Shown in pieces: positions 51,768-59,555 of a stretch of DNA of 64,000 nucleotides (its first letter is position 1; each line of letters opens with the position of its first letter). A program made the position numbers and the translations under genes. The stretch is taken from NCBI GenBank assembly GCA_030524175.1, contig JAUNHC010000002.1, positions 62,001 to 126,000 on the forward strand, given 5' to 3'. The stretch comes from Eubacteriales bacterium. GTDB taxonomy: Bacteria > Bacillota > Clostridia > Lachnospirales > Lachnospiraceae. Under the pieces are notes generated by a model. That model was not told the DNA's origin. It worked only from the letters and a program-made list of their open reading frames with translations, and made no database searches.

Positions 51768-53885
51768 CTATCTTCCGTAGTGCTGCTTAAATTCTCTCCG
51801 GATAATATCAGCCTCCATAGGCCGTTCAAAATAGAACCCCTGAATCAGTCTCACGCCCATTTCAGAAAGAATATCAAGCGTATTTTGGGTTTCTACACCC
51901 TCCACACACAATTCAAGTCCGATATTCTGGGACAGATCAAAGAGGCATTGTATGATTATCTGGTTATATTTATTATCCGGCAGGTTCTGTACAAAGGTTT
52001 TATCAATCTTTATCTGGCTGATGGGAAGACGGCGGAGATAATTAAAGCTGGTGTATCCTGTTCCGAAATCATCCAGTGCAATTCCGGCTCCAAGTTCCAT
52101 CAGTTCCCGGCAGAGAAGAGTGGCTGACTCAAAATTATTGATCAGGGAGGTCTCTGTCAGTTCACAAATGAGATTCCGGGCAGACAGATTGTGCTTTTTT
52201 AAGAGCTGCTTGATATACTCCATGATACCTGCGTCAGACATCTGCTGTGCAGAGAAATTCACGTGTACACCTGCAATGGCTCCGGTGCGGTTCCAGAGGC
52301 TGCATTCCTCAATGGCTTTTGACAGTACCCAGCGTCCTACAGGAATAATAAGGTCGGAAACCTCAAGGGTTTCAATAAGCTCCTGCTGGGTTACATCAGG
52401 AAGGCCGGGATTCTGATATCGCAGCAGTGCTTCAGCGGAACACCAGGAAGCACCGTTGGACATTAAATGTACAATGGGCTGGTAAACAACACGGAAATGA
52501 CGGAAATGGTTTTCTATGTCTGCCCGCAGTTCATTTTCAAGCTGATATCGCTTGGACAGATCATTCCCATTGTCATTGATAAAAAACATCACCTTCTCAC
52601 TGGAGTATTTGGACATTTTATATAATACAGTGTCTGCGTTTTTCAGCAGCTCATCCGGTGTTGCACCATGGTCCGGATAAATGACGATTCCTATTGTAAC
52701 GTCAATGTATATGCTGTGCCCGTCAATGATCCTGGCTTTGGACAGTGTGATCTGAAGGGGAGTCAGGGATTCAAGGATTGAGGCCTTGTCGGAATCTTCC
52801 ATATGTACCAGGAATTCATCTCCTTCAAGGCGGTAGATCCCCAGGTTTCTGGGCAGATAGATCTGCAGCATACTGGCAAATTCTTTAAGCACCAGATTTC
52901 CGAAATTATGTCCGAAAATTTCGTTATAGAGCTTAAAGTTGTGTATATCAATGGCAATGATACATCCGGAAGCATCGGGACGGCTCATATACTCACCCAT
53001 TTCCTGTTCATAACAGTATCGGTTTCTCATTCCTGTGAGCATATCTGTATACAGCATGTGATTAATGCGTTCCTCTGCCTTTTTTGTGTCAGTAATATCC
53101 ATAAGAGAGCCGGCGATCATTACCGGGCGTCCCTGGCTGTCATGGAGTCCCTTGCCATGGCAGGAGATCCACATAATATTCCCCTGTTTTGTATATACTC
53201 TGTATTCCGCTGTATGATACTCTGTTTTCCCGGTGAGAAACGGAGTAAAGGAATCCAGGAATATATGCCGGTCCTCAGGATGGATGAAGGAGAGGATACG
53301 GTCCATGGCATTGCCGAAGGTAGCTGTCTCAAGAGGCAGGACATCCAGCGCTTTTGGTGAAAAAGTACATATATTATTAACAAGGTCAAGGTGATAAATA
53401 TAATCCGTGGAACCCTCCAGGATCAATTGGTTGATATTTTGGGTTTCTTCCAGCTTGGTAATGATGCTGTCCAGATGATGCTGGTATTCGTGCATCAACT
53501 CATAGCTTAAATGTACGATTCCTAAAATAACAGACTTATCAGGTATTTTTGCCATAATGAAAAGAGCGGGGATATATTCCTCCGAAATCTTAACAACAGC
53601 CTGTACATCTGTTCTGTAAAGTTTTTCCTGTGACAGACGGTTAATATCCTCCAGTACGCTGTACCTGCTTGTCTCTGCCAGAAAATCGAGAAATTCTTTT
53701 ACGGAAAAGGCCTGACGATCCTCCAAATGCCCTGGGCAGATATTGTCAAAAAGTGCAGAGGACAGATAAACCATCTGTTTTTCCGTATCAAGAATAAAAC
53801 TATTTTCCAAAAGTGCTTCGGGTATCTGTCTCAGCCCGTAAGTCTCAATGATTGCCGGCCAGTCAAATAGGTTCTGAGTTTTCAT
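51768..53885 (-). CDS. PAS-GGDEF-EAL protein (cyclic-di-GMP turnover)
   Basis: ATG 53885 follows GAGGGGA; ATG 53900 precedes it. The 705-residue protein has no membrane helix. Parts in order: an N-terminal unassigned region, a PAS domain (YIYHLDLVNNICTFS to MDITDTKKAEER, about residues 165-290), a GGDEF domain with active-site sequence EGDEF (about 355), and an EAL domain. The EAL domain has all key residues: SAEALLRYQNP, VNFSAQQ, ELTETS, DDFGTGYTS, KIDKTF and EGVET. The Glu in place of the first Gly makes cyclase activity uncertain, while phosphodiesterase activity looks intact. It probably lowers c-di-GMP in response to a PAS-sensed cue. Confidence 0.93.
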   Translation of the reverse strand: MKTQNLFDWPAIIETYGLRQIPEALLENSFILDTEKQMVYLSSALFDNICPGHLEDRQAFSVKEFLDFLAETSRYSVLEDINRLSQEKLYRTDVQAVVKISEEYIPALFIMAKIPDKSVILGIVHLSYELMHEYQHHLDSIITKLEETQNINQLILEGSTDYIYHLDLVNNICTFSPKALDVLPLETATFGNAMDRILSFIHPEDRHIFLDSFTPFLTGKTEYHTAEYRVYTKQGNIMWISCHGKGLHDSQGRPVMIAGSLMDITDTKKAEERINHMLYTDMLTGMRNRYCYEQEMGEYMSRPDASGCIIAIDIHNFKLYNEIFGHNFGNLVLKEFASMLQIYLPRNLGIYRLEGDEFLVHMEDSDKASILESLTPLQITLSKARIIDGHSIYIDVTIGIVIYPDHGATPDELLKNADTVLYKMSKYSSEKVMFFINDNGNDLSKRYQLENELRADIENHFRHFRVVYQPIVHLMSNGASWCSAEALLRYQNPGLPDVTQQELIETLEVSDLIIPVGRWVLSKAIEECSLWNRTGAIAGVHVNFSAQQMSDAGIMEYIKQLLKKHNLSARNLICELTETSLINNFESATLLCRELMELGAGIALDDFGTGYTSFNYLRRLPISQIKIDKTFVQNLPDNKYNQIIIQCLFDLSQNIGLELCVEGVETQNTLDILSEMGVRLIQGFYFERPMEADIIRREFKQHYGR

Positions 53886-53946
53886 ATTAGGTCCCCTCAT
53901 AGCTTTTCTTTATATTCTACCATCTTTTTCAAAATATGTCATTCTT

Positions 53947-54759
53947 TTAACGGCGTGACTGTGAAATTTTATTTCGTAAATGAATCCAAACAACTATGTA
54001 TCTCGTTATATAGAGTGTAAAGCAGAAAAAGCAGGGCAGCCAATGTGTCAGAATGCAGGCACAGATAAATGTCTGGCTTCCATATATAATGAGATATCCT
54101 AATCCTTCTCTGGCACCGATAAATTCACCGATGATAACGCCCACCAGGCAGAGCCCGATGTTTACCTTCATGATACTGAGTATCAGAGGAATTGAGGATG
54201 GCAGGACAATTTTTAAAAGTTCGTCTTTTTTGCCGCCCCCCAGGGTGTCTATGAGTTTCAGTTTTTCAGGATCCACATCCTGAAATCCGGTGTACAGATT
54301 GATGATAGAACCGAAGATAGCCACAGACATGCCGGCAACTACAATTGTCCGCTCATTGGCTCCCAGCCAGACGATCAACAGGGGTGCCAAGGCGGACTTC
54401 GGAAGGCTGTTTAACACTACCAGATAAGGCTCTGCGATCCGTGAGAGTCTTGGGGAGGCCCACAGAAGAACGGCGGTGCCTATTCCCAGGACGACTACGA
54501 AGAGAAAACTGAGCAGCGTCTCTGTTAGTGTAATTCCTATATGTGTGAACAGTGACTGGTCCATGCACATATTCCAGAAAGTGACAGCTATCTGTGAGGG
54601 ACTGCTGAAAATAAAGGAGTCGATCCAGCCTAATCTTGACGATAACTCCCATAGTCCCAGAAAGCAGAGAAAAACAAGGATCCTCGCGACAGAGACAAAT
54701 TGTTTCTCATGCTTTTTTTGAAGTAGGTATTGTTTTTGCGCATATGATGGTTCAGACAT
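53947..54759 (-). CDS. ABC transporter permease (SsuC/TauC/ThiX-like)
   Basis: ATG 54759 overlaps the upstream ATPase gene by eight bases. The 270-residue protein has the nitrate/sulfonate/taurine permease pattern: PSPSQIAVTFWNM-like segment, LNSLPKSALAPLLIVWLGANERTIV, and the EAA-type loop IDTLGGGKKDELLKIVLPSSIPLI. The last 40 residues after YGSQTF (ICACILTHWLPCFF to ISQSRR) do not look like the usual final helix; reading a neighbouring frame gives LAALLFLLYTLYNEI, which fits better, so a frameshift near 54050 is possible. No solute-binding protein is encoded beside it. Confidence 0.85.
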   Translation of the reverse strand: MSEPSYAQKQYLLQKKHEKQFVSVARILVFLCFLGLWELSSRLGWIDSFIFSSPSQIAVTFWNMCMDQSLFTHIGITLTETLLSFLFVVVLGIGTAVLLWASPRLSRIAEPYLVVLNSLPKSALAPLLIVWLGANERTIVVAGMSVAIFGSIINLYTGFQDVDPEKLKLIDTLGGGKKDELLKIVLPSSIPLILSIMKVNIGLCLVGVIIGEFIGAREGLGYLIIYGSQTFICACILTHWLPCFFCFTLYITRYIVVWIHLRNKISQSRR

Positions 54760-55519
54760 TTTTGTTCAGCTCCTTCCAGATGAGGTTGAAATAGGATTTG
54801 AAGTCAGGGGCATTTCTGGATGAGAGAGGTGTCCGGTCTTCAATATCCAGCTGAATAGGTATGATTTTTTGTACGGTGGCCGGTCTTGCAGAAAGCACAA
54901 TGACACGGCTGGCCATACTGATGGCCTCTGAGATATCATGAGTGACAAGGATTGCCGGTTTATGCGCCTTTTGAAGGATTTTTCCGATGTCATCGCTCAC
55001 ATTGAGCCGTGTCTGGTAGTCCAGTGCGGAAAAAGGTTCATCAAGAAGGAGCAGATCAGGCTTTAAAGCCAGTGTACGGATCAGGGCAGCCCTTTGGCGC
55101 ATTCCTCCCGACAGTTCAGAAGGACGGGCGTCACGGAATTTGTCCAATCCATAGGTGGTCAGCATCTCTTCGATAAATGCCAGTTTTTCAGGTGTGATTT
55201 CTTTACGGATCTCCAGGCCCAGCAGGACATTTTTGTAAATACTGCGCCATTCCAGAAGATGATCTTTCTGGAGCATATATCCAATGCGGGCATTGCCTGC
55301 GGCCACTGGTTTTCCATCCATGAGAATAGTACCTTGCTCTGCTTTCAGTAACCCGCAGATTAAATTCAGCAGTGTTGATTTGCCGCATCCGGACGGACCG
55401 ACGATAGCCAGAAATTCGCCGGGCATCAAATCAAACGATATATGAGAAAGGGCAGAGGTTTCCCCGGAAATACTGTGGTAAGAGAGACAAACGTCCCTGA
55501 CTTCCAAAAGTGGTTTCAT
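54752..55519 (-). CDS. ABC transporter ATPase (SsuB/TauB/ThiZ-like)
   Basis: ATG 55519 on the minus strand follows GGAGG. The 255-residue protein has Walker A GPSGCGKST, Q-loop MLQKDHLLEW, signature LSGGMRQR, Walker B LLLLDEPFSALD and switch His in LVTHDISEA. The LLEWRSIYKNV and DEPFSALDYQTR forms are typical of importers for taurine, sulfonates, nitrate or pyrimidine precursors of thiamine. It powers the permease next to it. The substrate is unknown, and the missing binding protein must be encoded elsewhere or lost. Confidence 0.92.
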   Translation of the reverse strand: MKPLLEVRDVCLSYHSISGETSALSHISFDLMPGEFLAIVGPSGCGKSTLLNLICGLLKAEQGTILMDGKPVAAGNARIGYMLQKDHLLEWRSIYKNVLLGLEIRKEITPEKLAFIEEMLTTYGLDKFRDARPSELSGGMRQRAALIRTLALKPDLLLLDEPFSALDYQTRLNVSDDIGKILQKAHKPAILVTHDISEAISMASRVIVLSARPATVQKIIPIQLDIEDRTPLSSRNAPDFKSYFNLIWKELNKNV

Positions 55520-55633
55520 TTATTTACCTCCATTTTCGTATATTTTATCATATGCTTTTGGGGGCGGTTGTGATATACTAGGTGTGGATAGCAGGAACTT
55601 GGAAAGGGAAGCGTATGCATAAGAAAAAGAGAG

Positions 55634-56683
55634 ATGGCAGATAAAAGAAAAGCATTATTGAATTTTGTTTTTTTGATCACTGTATTTTCCCTTACGATGT
55701 ATTTCGTATTCCGGGGAGAAGATATCAATGAAATCCTGGCAGTAGTGCGTCAGGCTGACGGGAGATATCTCCTTTTGGGGATTGTGTGTGTTGTATTGTT
55801 TATTATAGGGGAATCAGTGATTATTTTCTATATGATGAGATCGTTGGGAGCTAAAGTGCGCATGGGACACTGTGCCCTGTACTCCTTTGTAGGATTTTTC
55901 TTCAGCTGTATTACTCCTTCTGCTACAGGCGGACAGCCGATGCAGATATATTATATGAAGAAAGACAAATTACCTATACCGGTGTCCACCTTGGTTTTGA
56001 TGATCGTTACTATAACTTATAAGGCAGTTCTTGTTTTTATAGGTGTGTTGATCTGCATTTTCGGGCGTGGATTTTTAAATGAACATCTTGGAGAATATAT
56101 GTGGGTGTTCTATCTTGGACTTGCCCTGAATATTTTCTGTGTTGCATTGATGCTGGTTCTGGTATTTGCTCCCGGGCTTGCAAAATGGATCATGGTAAAA
56201 GGTCTTAAGATCATAGAGCATTTTCACATAGTCAAGGCGAAGAAAAGCAGACTTGAAAAGCTGGAGCGTTCTATGGACCAGTATCATGAGACAGCCGCCT
56301 TCTGGGCAAGCCATAAAAGAATTATTTTAAATGTGTTCGTGATCACGCTTGTGCAGCGTATTATTTTGTTTACGGTTACTTATTGGGTGTATCGTGCAAT
56401 GGGATTCCATACTTATGGGATTTTCACGGTTACAGTTCTGCAGTCGGTGATTTCAATTGCAGTGGATATGCTGCCTTTGCCGGGAGGAATGGGAATCAGT
56501 GAGAGCCTTTATATGGTAATGTTTGTGCCGGTATTCGGAAGCGTTCTTCTGCCGTCTATGCTGCTGAGCAGAGGTATCGCATATTATGGCCAGATGCTCA
56601 TCAGCGCAGTGATGACTTGTGTGGCACATCTGGTAATAGGGAGAAAAGTACCGAAAGAGAAAGAGGGGAAAGTTTCATGTTAG
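55634..56683 (+). CDS. YbhN/UPF0104-like flippase-type membrane protein
   Basis: ATG 55634 follows AAAAAGAGAG. A nine-codon upstream frame from ATG 55614 ends over this start and may couple translation. The 349-residue protein has about eight hydrophobic helices, with the family motifs FSCITPSATGGQPMQIYYMKK and SIAVDMLPLPGGMGISE seen in the lysylphosphatidylglycerol synthase membrane domain family. Relatives move or modify lipids at the membrane. Its end overlaps pssA by seven bases, and psd follows, so a role in phospholipid handling is plausible. Confidence 0.85.
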   Translation: MADKRKALLNFVFLITVFSLTMYFVFRGEDINEILAVVRQADGRYLLLGIVCVVLFIIGESVIIFYMMRSLGAKVRMGHCALYSFVGFFFSCITPSATGGQPMQIYYMKKDKLPIPVSTLVLMIVTITYKAVLVFIGVLICIFGRGFLNEHLGEYMWVFYLGLALNIFCVALMLVLVFAPGLAKWIMVKGLKIIEHFHIVKAKKSRLEKLERSMDQYHETAAFWASHKRIILNVFVITLVQRIILFTVTYWVYRAMGFHTYGIFTVTVLQSVISIAVDMLPLPGGMGISESLYMVMFVPVFGSVLLPSMLLSRGIAYYGQMLISAVMTCVAHLVIGRKVPKEKEGKVSC

Positions 56684-57294
56684 GTTTTTATGATTATACA
56701 GTGGTATTGACATATATCAGCCTTGGAATTTCTATTTTTGGGATGACCAGGGCTTTTAACGGCGATTTTAAGGTGGCCATATTCTGTCTGGCAATTTCCG
56801 GCCTGTGTGACATGTTTGACGGAAAAATAGCCAGGACGAAAAAGGACAGAACAGATGATGAGAAGAAATTCGGAATACAGATAGATTCCCTGTGTGATGT
56901 GGTCTGTTTTGGAATATTTCCTATTATAATCTGCTTCTGCCTGGGAATGAGAGGCAGTGTAAGCGTTGCTATTTTGATCTTGTACGGAATTGCTTCTGTC
57001 ATCCGTCTGGGTTATTTCAATGTGACAGAAGAGAAGCGGCAGAATGACACAGAAGAGGCAAGAAAGTATTACCAGGGGCTTCCTATAACATCTATGACGA
57101 TCATCCTGCCCTTTATTTATTTAATGAGGCGCAACTGCGGGATCCATTTTCTGTTCGCCTTAAATGTGGCAGTGGTCATTGTGGGAATTCTGTTTATCAG
57201 TGACATTAAGGTTAAGAAACCTCAGAATCCTGTTGTGATCCTTCTTGTGGCACTTGTGGCCTTAGCACTTGCGAAGATGTTTCATCTGGTGTAA
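56677..57294 (+). CDS. pssA: CDP-diacylglycerol-serine O-phosphatidyltransferase
   Basis: ATG 56677 overlaps the previous stop, with GAGGGG upstream; a longer frame from 56617 is not needed. The 205-residue membrane protein has the CDP-alcohol phosphotransferase signature, seen as CDMFDGKIARTKKD followed by GIQIDSLCDVV, with all four metal-binding Asp residues. It makes phosphatidylserine from CDP-diacylglycerol and serine. With psd just downstream it gives phosphatidylethanolamine. About six hydrophobic helices are visible. Confidence 0.93.
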   Translation: MLGFYDYTVVLTYISLGISIFGMTRAFNGDFKVAIFCLAISGLCDMFDGKIARTKKDRTDDEKKFGIQIDSLCDVVCFGIFPIIICFCLGMRGSVSVAILILYGIASVIRLGYFNVTEEKRQNDTEEARKYYQGLPITSMTIILPFIYLMRRNCGIHFLFALNVAVVIVGILFISDIKVKKPQNPVVILLVALVALALAKMFHLV

Positions 57295-57349
57295 AATAAA
57301 TGTATCTGCAACAGGAAGTTAATTCATGTTTCACACGTTACATATTGAA

Positions 57350-57393
57350 GAATGCAGGTAACTGTTCATGGTTCTGAACAGTTACGAATGCAG
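57350..57393. repeat. Palindrome flanked by 8-base direct repeats
   Basis: GTAACTGTTCA and TGAACAGTTAC form a perfect 11-bp stem with loop TGGTTC, flanked on both sides directly by GAATGCAG (57350-57357 and 57386-57393). It lies in the gap between pssA and psd, about 25 bases before the psd start. Part of the same motif (TGAACAGTTA) also occurs near 8605. It looks like a small mobile palindrome with a target duplication, or a message hairpin. Confidence 0.6.
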
Positions 57394-57416
57394 AATAACC
57401 GATAGGCGGGGTACTG

Positions 57417-58355
57417 ATGAAATACATTGATAGAAAAGGTAATATTACAATAGAAGAGAACAGTCAGGACAAATTGCTGAGACATTTGTATTCTGACTGG
57501 GGAGGCAGGATCTGTCTCAAAATCCTGGTAAGACCTTTTATATCCAAAGCAGCAGGGGTATTTTTAAATACCCGGCTCTCTGCCAGGATGGTACCGGGGT
57601 TTGTACGGCGGAATCAGATCGATCTGTCAGAATATAAAAGACAGGAATTCCGCTCTTATAATGATTTCTTTACAAGAGAAGTGAAAACAGGTGCAAGGCC
57701 TGTCTCTCCGGGGGAGAACATCCTTATCAGCCCATGTGACGGTAAGGCCACTGTCAGCCGGATCGGGAGAGATTCCCGCTTTTATATCAAGGATACAGAA
57801 TATACGGTGGAACAACTGCTGCGCAACAAGAAGCTTGCATCCCGGTATCTGGGAGGGTATGCTGTGATTCTCAGGCTGACAGTAGATGATTACCACCGTT
57901 ATTGTTATATTGCAGACGGGGAGAAATCTCCCAATGTGAGGCTTCAGGGGATTTTTCATACAGTAAATCCTGCAGCAAATGACGTGTACCCGGTGTATAA
58001 AGAGAATACCAGGGAATATACATTGCTGAAAACAGATAAATTCGGTACAGTGGTCATGATGGAAGTAGGTGCCATGATGGTGGGGAAGATCACCAATCAT
58101 CATACAGGCACAGCCAAGGTAACAAGGGGCCAGGAGAAGGGGTATTTTGAATTCGGCGGCTCCACTGTGGTACTGCTTATCCAGAATGGTAAGGTGAGGA
58201 TTGATTATGATCTCCTTGAGAACTCAGAGAATGGATATGAGACAATAGTGAGGATGGGAGAACGGATCGGTGAATGTAAATTATCAAAAAGAACTGGAAA
58301 AGATCATCAAGGAAGCACAGAACCACGAAAAGGTTCCGCGGCTGTTTCTTCATAG
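57417..58355 (+). CDS. psd: Phosphatidylserine decarboxylase proenzyme
   Basis: ATG 57417 follows GGCGGGG. The 312-residue protein has the family layout: SYNDFFTREVKTGARP, ISPCDGKAT, RLTVDDYHRYCY with the active-site Asp-x-x-His, GIFHTVNP, and the self-cleavage motif GGST (about residues 247-250; classical form LGST), whose Ser becomes the pyruvoyl group. It makes phosphatidylethanolamine. The normal end is near GERIGE; here some 20 extra residues (CKLSKRTGKDHQ and on) read into the start of queH, giving an 86-base overlap. Confidence 0.93.
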   Translation: MKYIDRKGNITIEENSQDKLLRHLYSDWGGRICLKILVRPFISKAAGVFLNTRLSARMVPGFVRRNQIDLSEYKRQEFRSYNDFFTREVKTGARPVSPGENILISPCDGKATVSRIGRDSRFYIKDTEYTVEQLLRNKKLASRYLGGYAVILRLTVDDYHRYCYIADGEKSPNVRLQGIFHTVNPAANDVYPVYKENTREYTLLKTDKFGTVVMMEVGAMMVGKITNHHTGTAKVTRGQEKGYFEFGGSTVVLLIQNGKVRIDYDLLENSENGYETIVRMGERIGECKLSKRTGKDHQGSTEPRKGSAAVSS

Positions 58356-58887
58356 CTGTTGTGCACCCTGCAGCAGCTATGTGCTGGAGTATCTTTCACA
58401 GTATTTTTCCATTACTGTTTTTTATTATAATCCTAATATTTCTCCAAGGACAGAGTATGAGAAACGTGTGCAGGAGATCCGCCGTCTGATCTGCCAAATG
58501 CAGTTCAGGCATCCTGTAGAGTTTCTGGAGGGCGAATACAGGCCTGAGGAATTTTTTCAGATGGCAAAGGGACTTGAAGATGTTCCTGAGGGCGGAGAAC
58601 GATGTTTCCGCTGCTACCGGATGAGAATGGAGGAGGCAGCGCGTCTGGCTTCTGAAGGGGGATATGATTATTTTACCACCACACTTTCCATCAGTCCTTT
58701 AAAGAATGCAGGTAAGCTCAATGAGATCGGTGAGGAACTGTCAGGGATTTACAAGGTTGCCCACCTGCCTTCTGACTTTAAGAAAAAGAACGGATATAAG
58801 CGTTCCATCGAGCTTTCCAAAGAGTTTGGATTATACCGCCAGGACTATTGCGGATGTGTTTTTTCCAGGCGTGAAGAAAAAAAATAA
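58270..58887 (+). CDS. queH: Epoxyqueuosine reductase QueH
   Basis: GTG 58270 follows GGGAG by about eight bases, and NYQKELEKIIKEAQ fits the usual beginning of this family. The 205-residue protein has the four conserved Cys pairs or singles expected for QueH: HSCCAPCSS near residue 30, RCFRCYRMRM and DYCGCVFS. It reduces epoxyqueuosine to queuosine in tRNA using an Fe-S cluster. Its first 86 bases overlap psd in another frame. Members of this family were formerly called DUF208. Confidence 0.93.
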   Translation: MNVNYQKELEKIIKEAQNHEKVPRLFLHSCCAPCSSYVLEYLSQYFSITVFYYNPNISPRTEYEKRVQEIRRLICQMQFRHPVEFLEGEYRPEEFFQMAKGLEDVPEGGERCFRCYRMRMEEAARLASEGGYDYFTTTLSISPLKNAGKLNEIGEELSGIYKVAHLPSDFKKKNGYKRSIELSKEFGLYRQDYCGCVFSRREEKK

Positions 58888-58967
58888 ATTTTTTTAAATT
58901 CGATGCAATAAAATGCAATCCTTATGCATTATAGTATCAGAAAGGGAAATCAATAACAGGTGACGAT

Positions 58968-59555
58968 ATGATTTTGTTTTGTGTAATTCCGGAAGAACAA
59001 AACGAAACCGTACGCTTATCAGCTACGATTAGAGAAGAATGGATTTCCAAAATCGCAGACGGCGACATGCAGGCATTGGAAAAACTGTATTACGCCAGCT
59101 ACCAGGCGGTCTATGCGTTCTTGCTTTCTATATTGAAGAATCAACAGGATGCAGAAGATATTCTGCAGGATACCTTCATCAATATAAAGAACGGAGCACA
59201 TTTGTACAAGCCTTGCGGTAAGCCCCTTGCCTGGGTGTTTACCATTGCGAAAAATCTTGCGTATATGAAAATCCGAAAAGAGTCTGCGCATGAGACAACC
59301 TCCTTTGACCTGCTTGAGAACACTTTGGATTTTTCCACAGTGGAGCAGTATGAGGACCGGATTGCGCTTCAAGGGGCATTTTCTGTCCTTTCAGATGAAG
59401 AGCGCCAGATCATTCTTCTCCATGCAAATACCGGAATGAAGCACCGCGAGATCGCCAGCCTTTTAAAAATTCCTCTTTCTACAGTTTTATCCAAGTACCG
59501 CAGAGGGCTGAAAAAGCTGAAAAACTATATGGAAGGAGTGGCATCAGGTGAATGA
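58968..59555 (+). CDS. ECF-type RNA polymerase sigma factor
   Basis: ATG 58968 with AGGTGA just upstream. The 195-residue protein has sigma region 2 (DMQALEKLYYASYQAVYAFLLSILKNQQDAEDILQDTFINI) and region 4 (LSDEERQIILLHANTGMKHREIASLLKIPLSTVLSKYRRGLKKLK). It lacks other domains. Its end overlaps an anti-sigma gene by eight bases, so the two are a sigma/anti-sigma pair and probably autoregulated. The region before it (58888-58967) is AT-rich with ATGCAAT-like repeats. Confidence 0.93.
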   Translation: MILFCVIPEEQNETVRLSATIREEWISKIADGDMQALEKLYYASYQAVYAFLLSILKNQQDAEDILQDTFINIKNGAHLYKPCGKPLAWVFTIAKNLAYMKIRKESAHETTSFDLLENTLDFSTVEQYEDRIALQGAFSVLSDEERQIILLHANTGMKHREIASLLKIPLSTVLSKYRRGLKKLKNYMEGVASGE

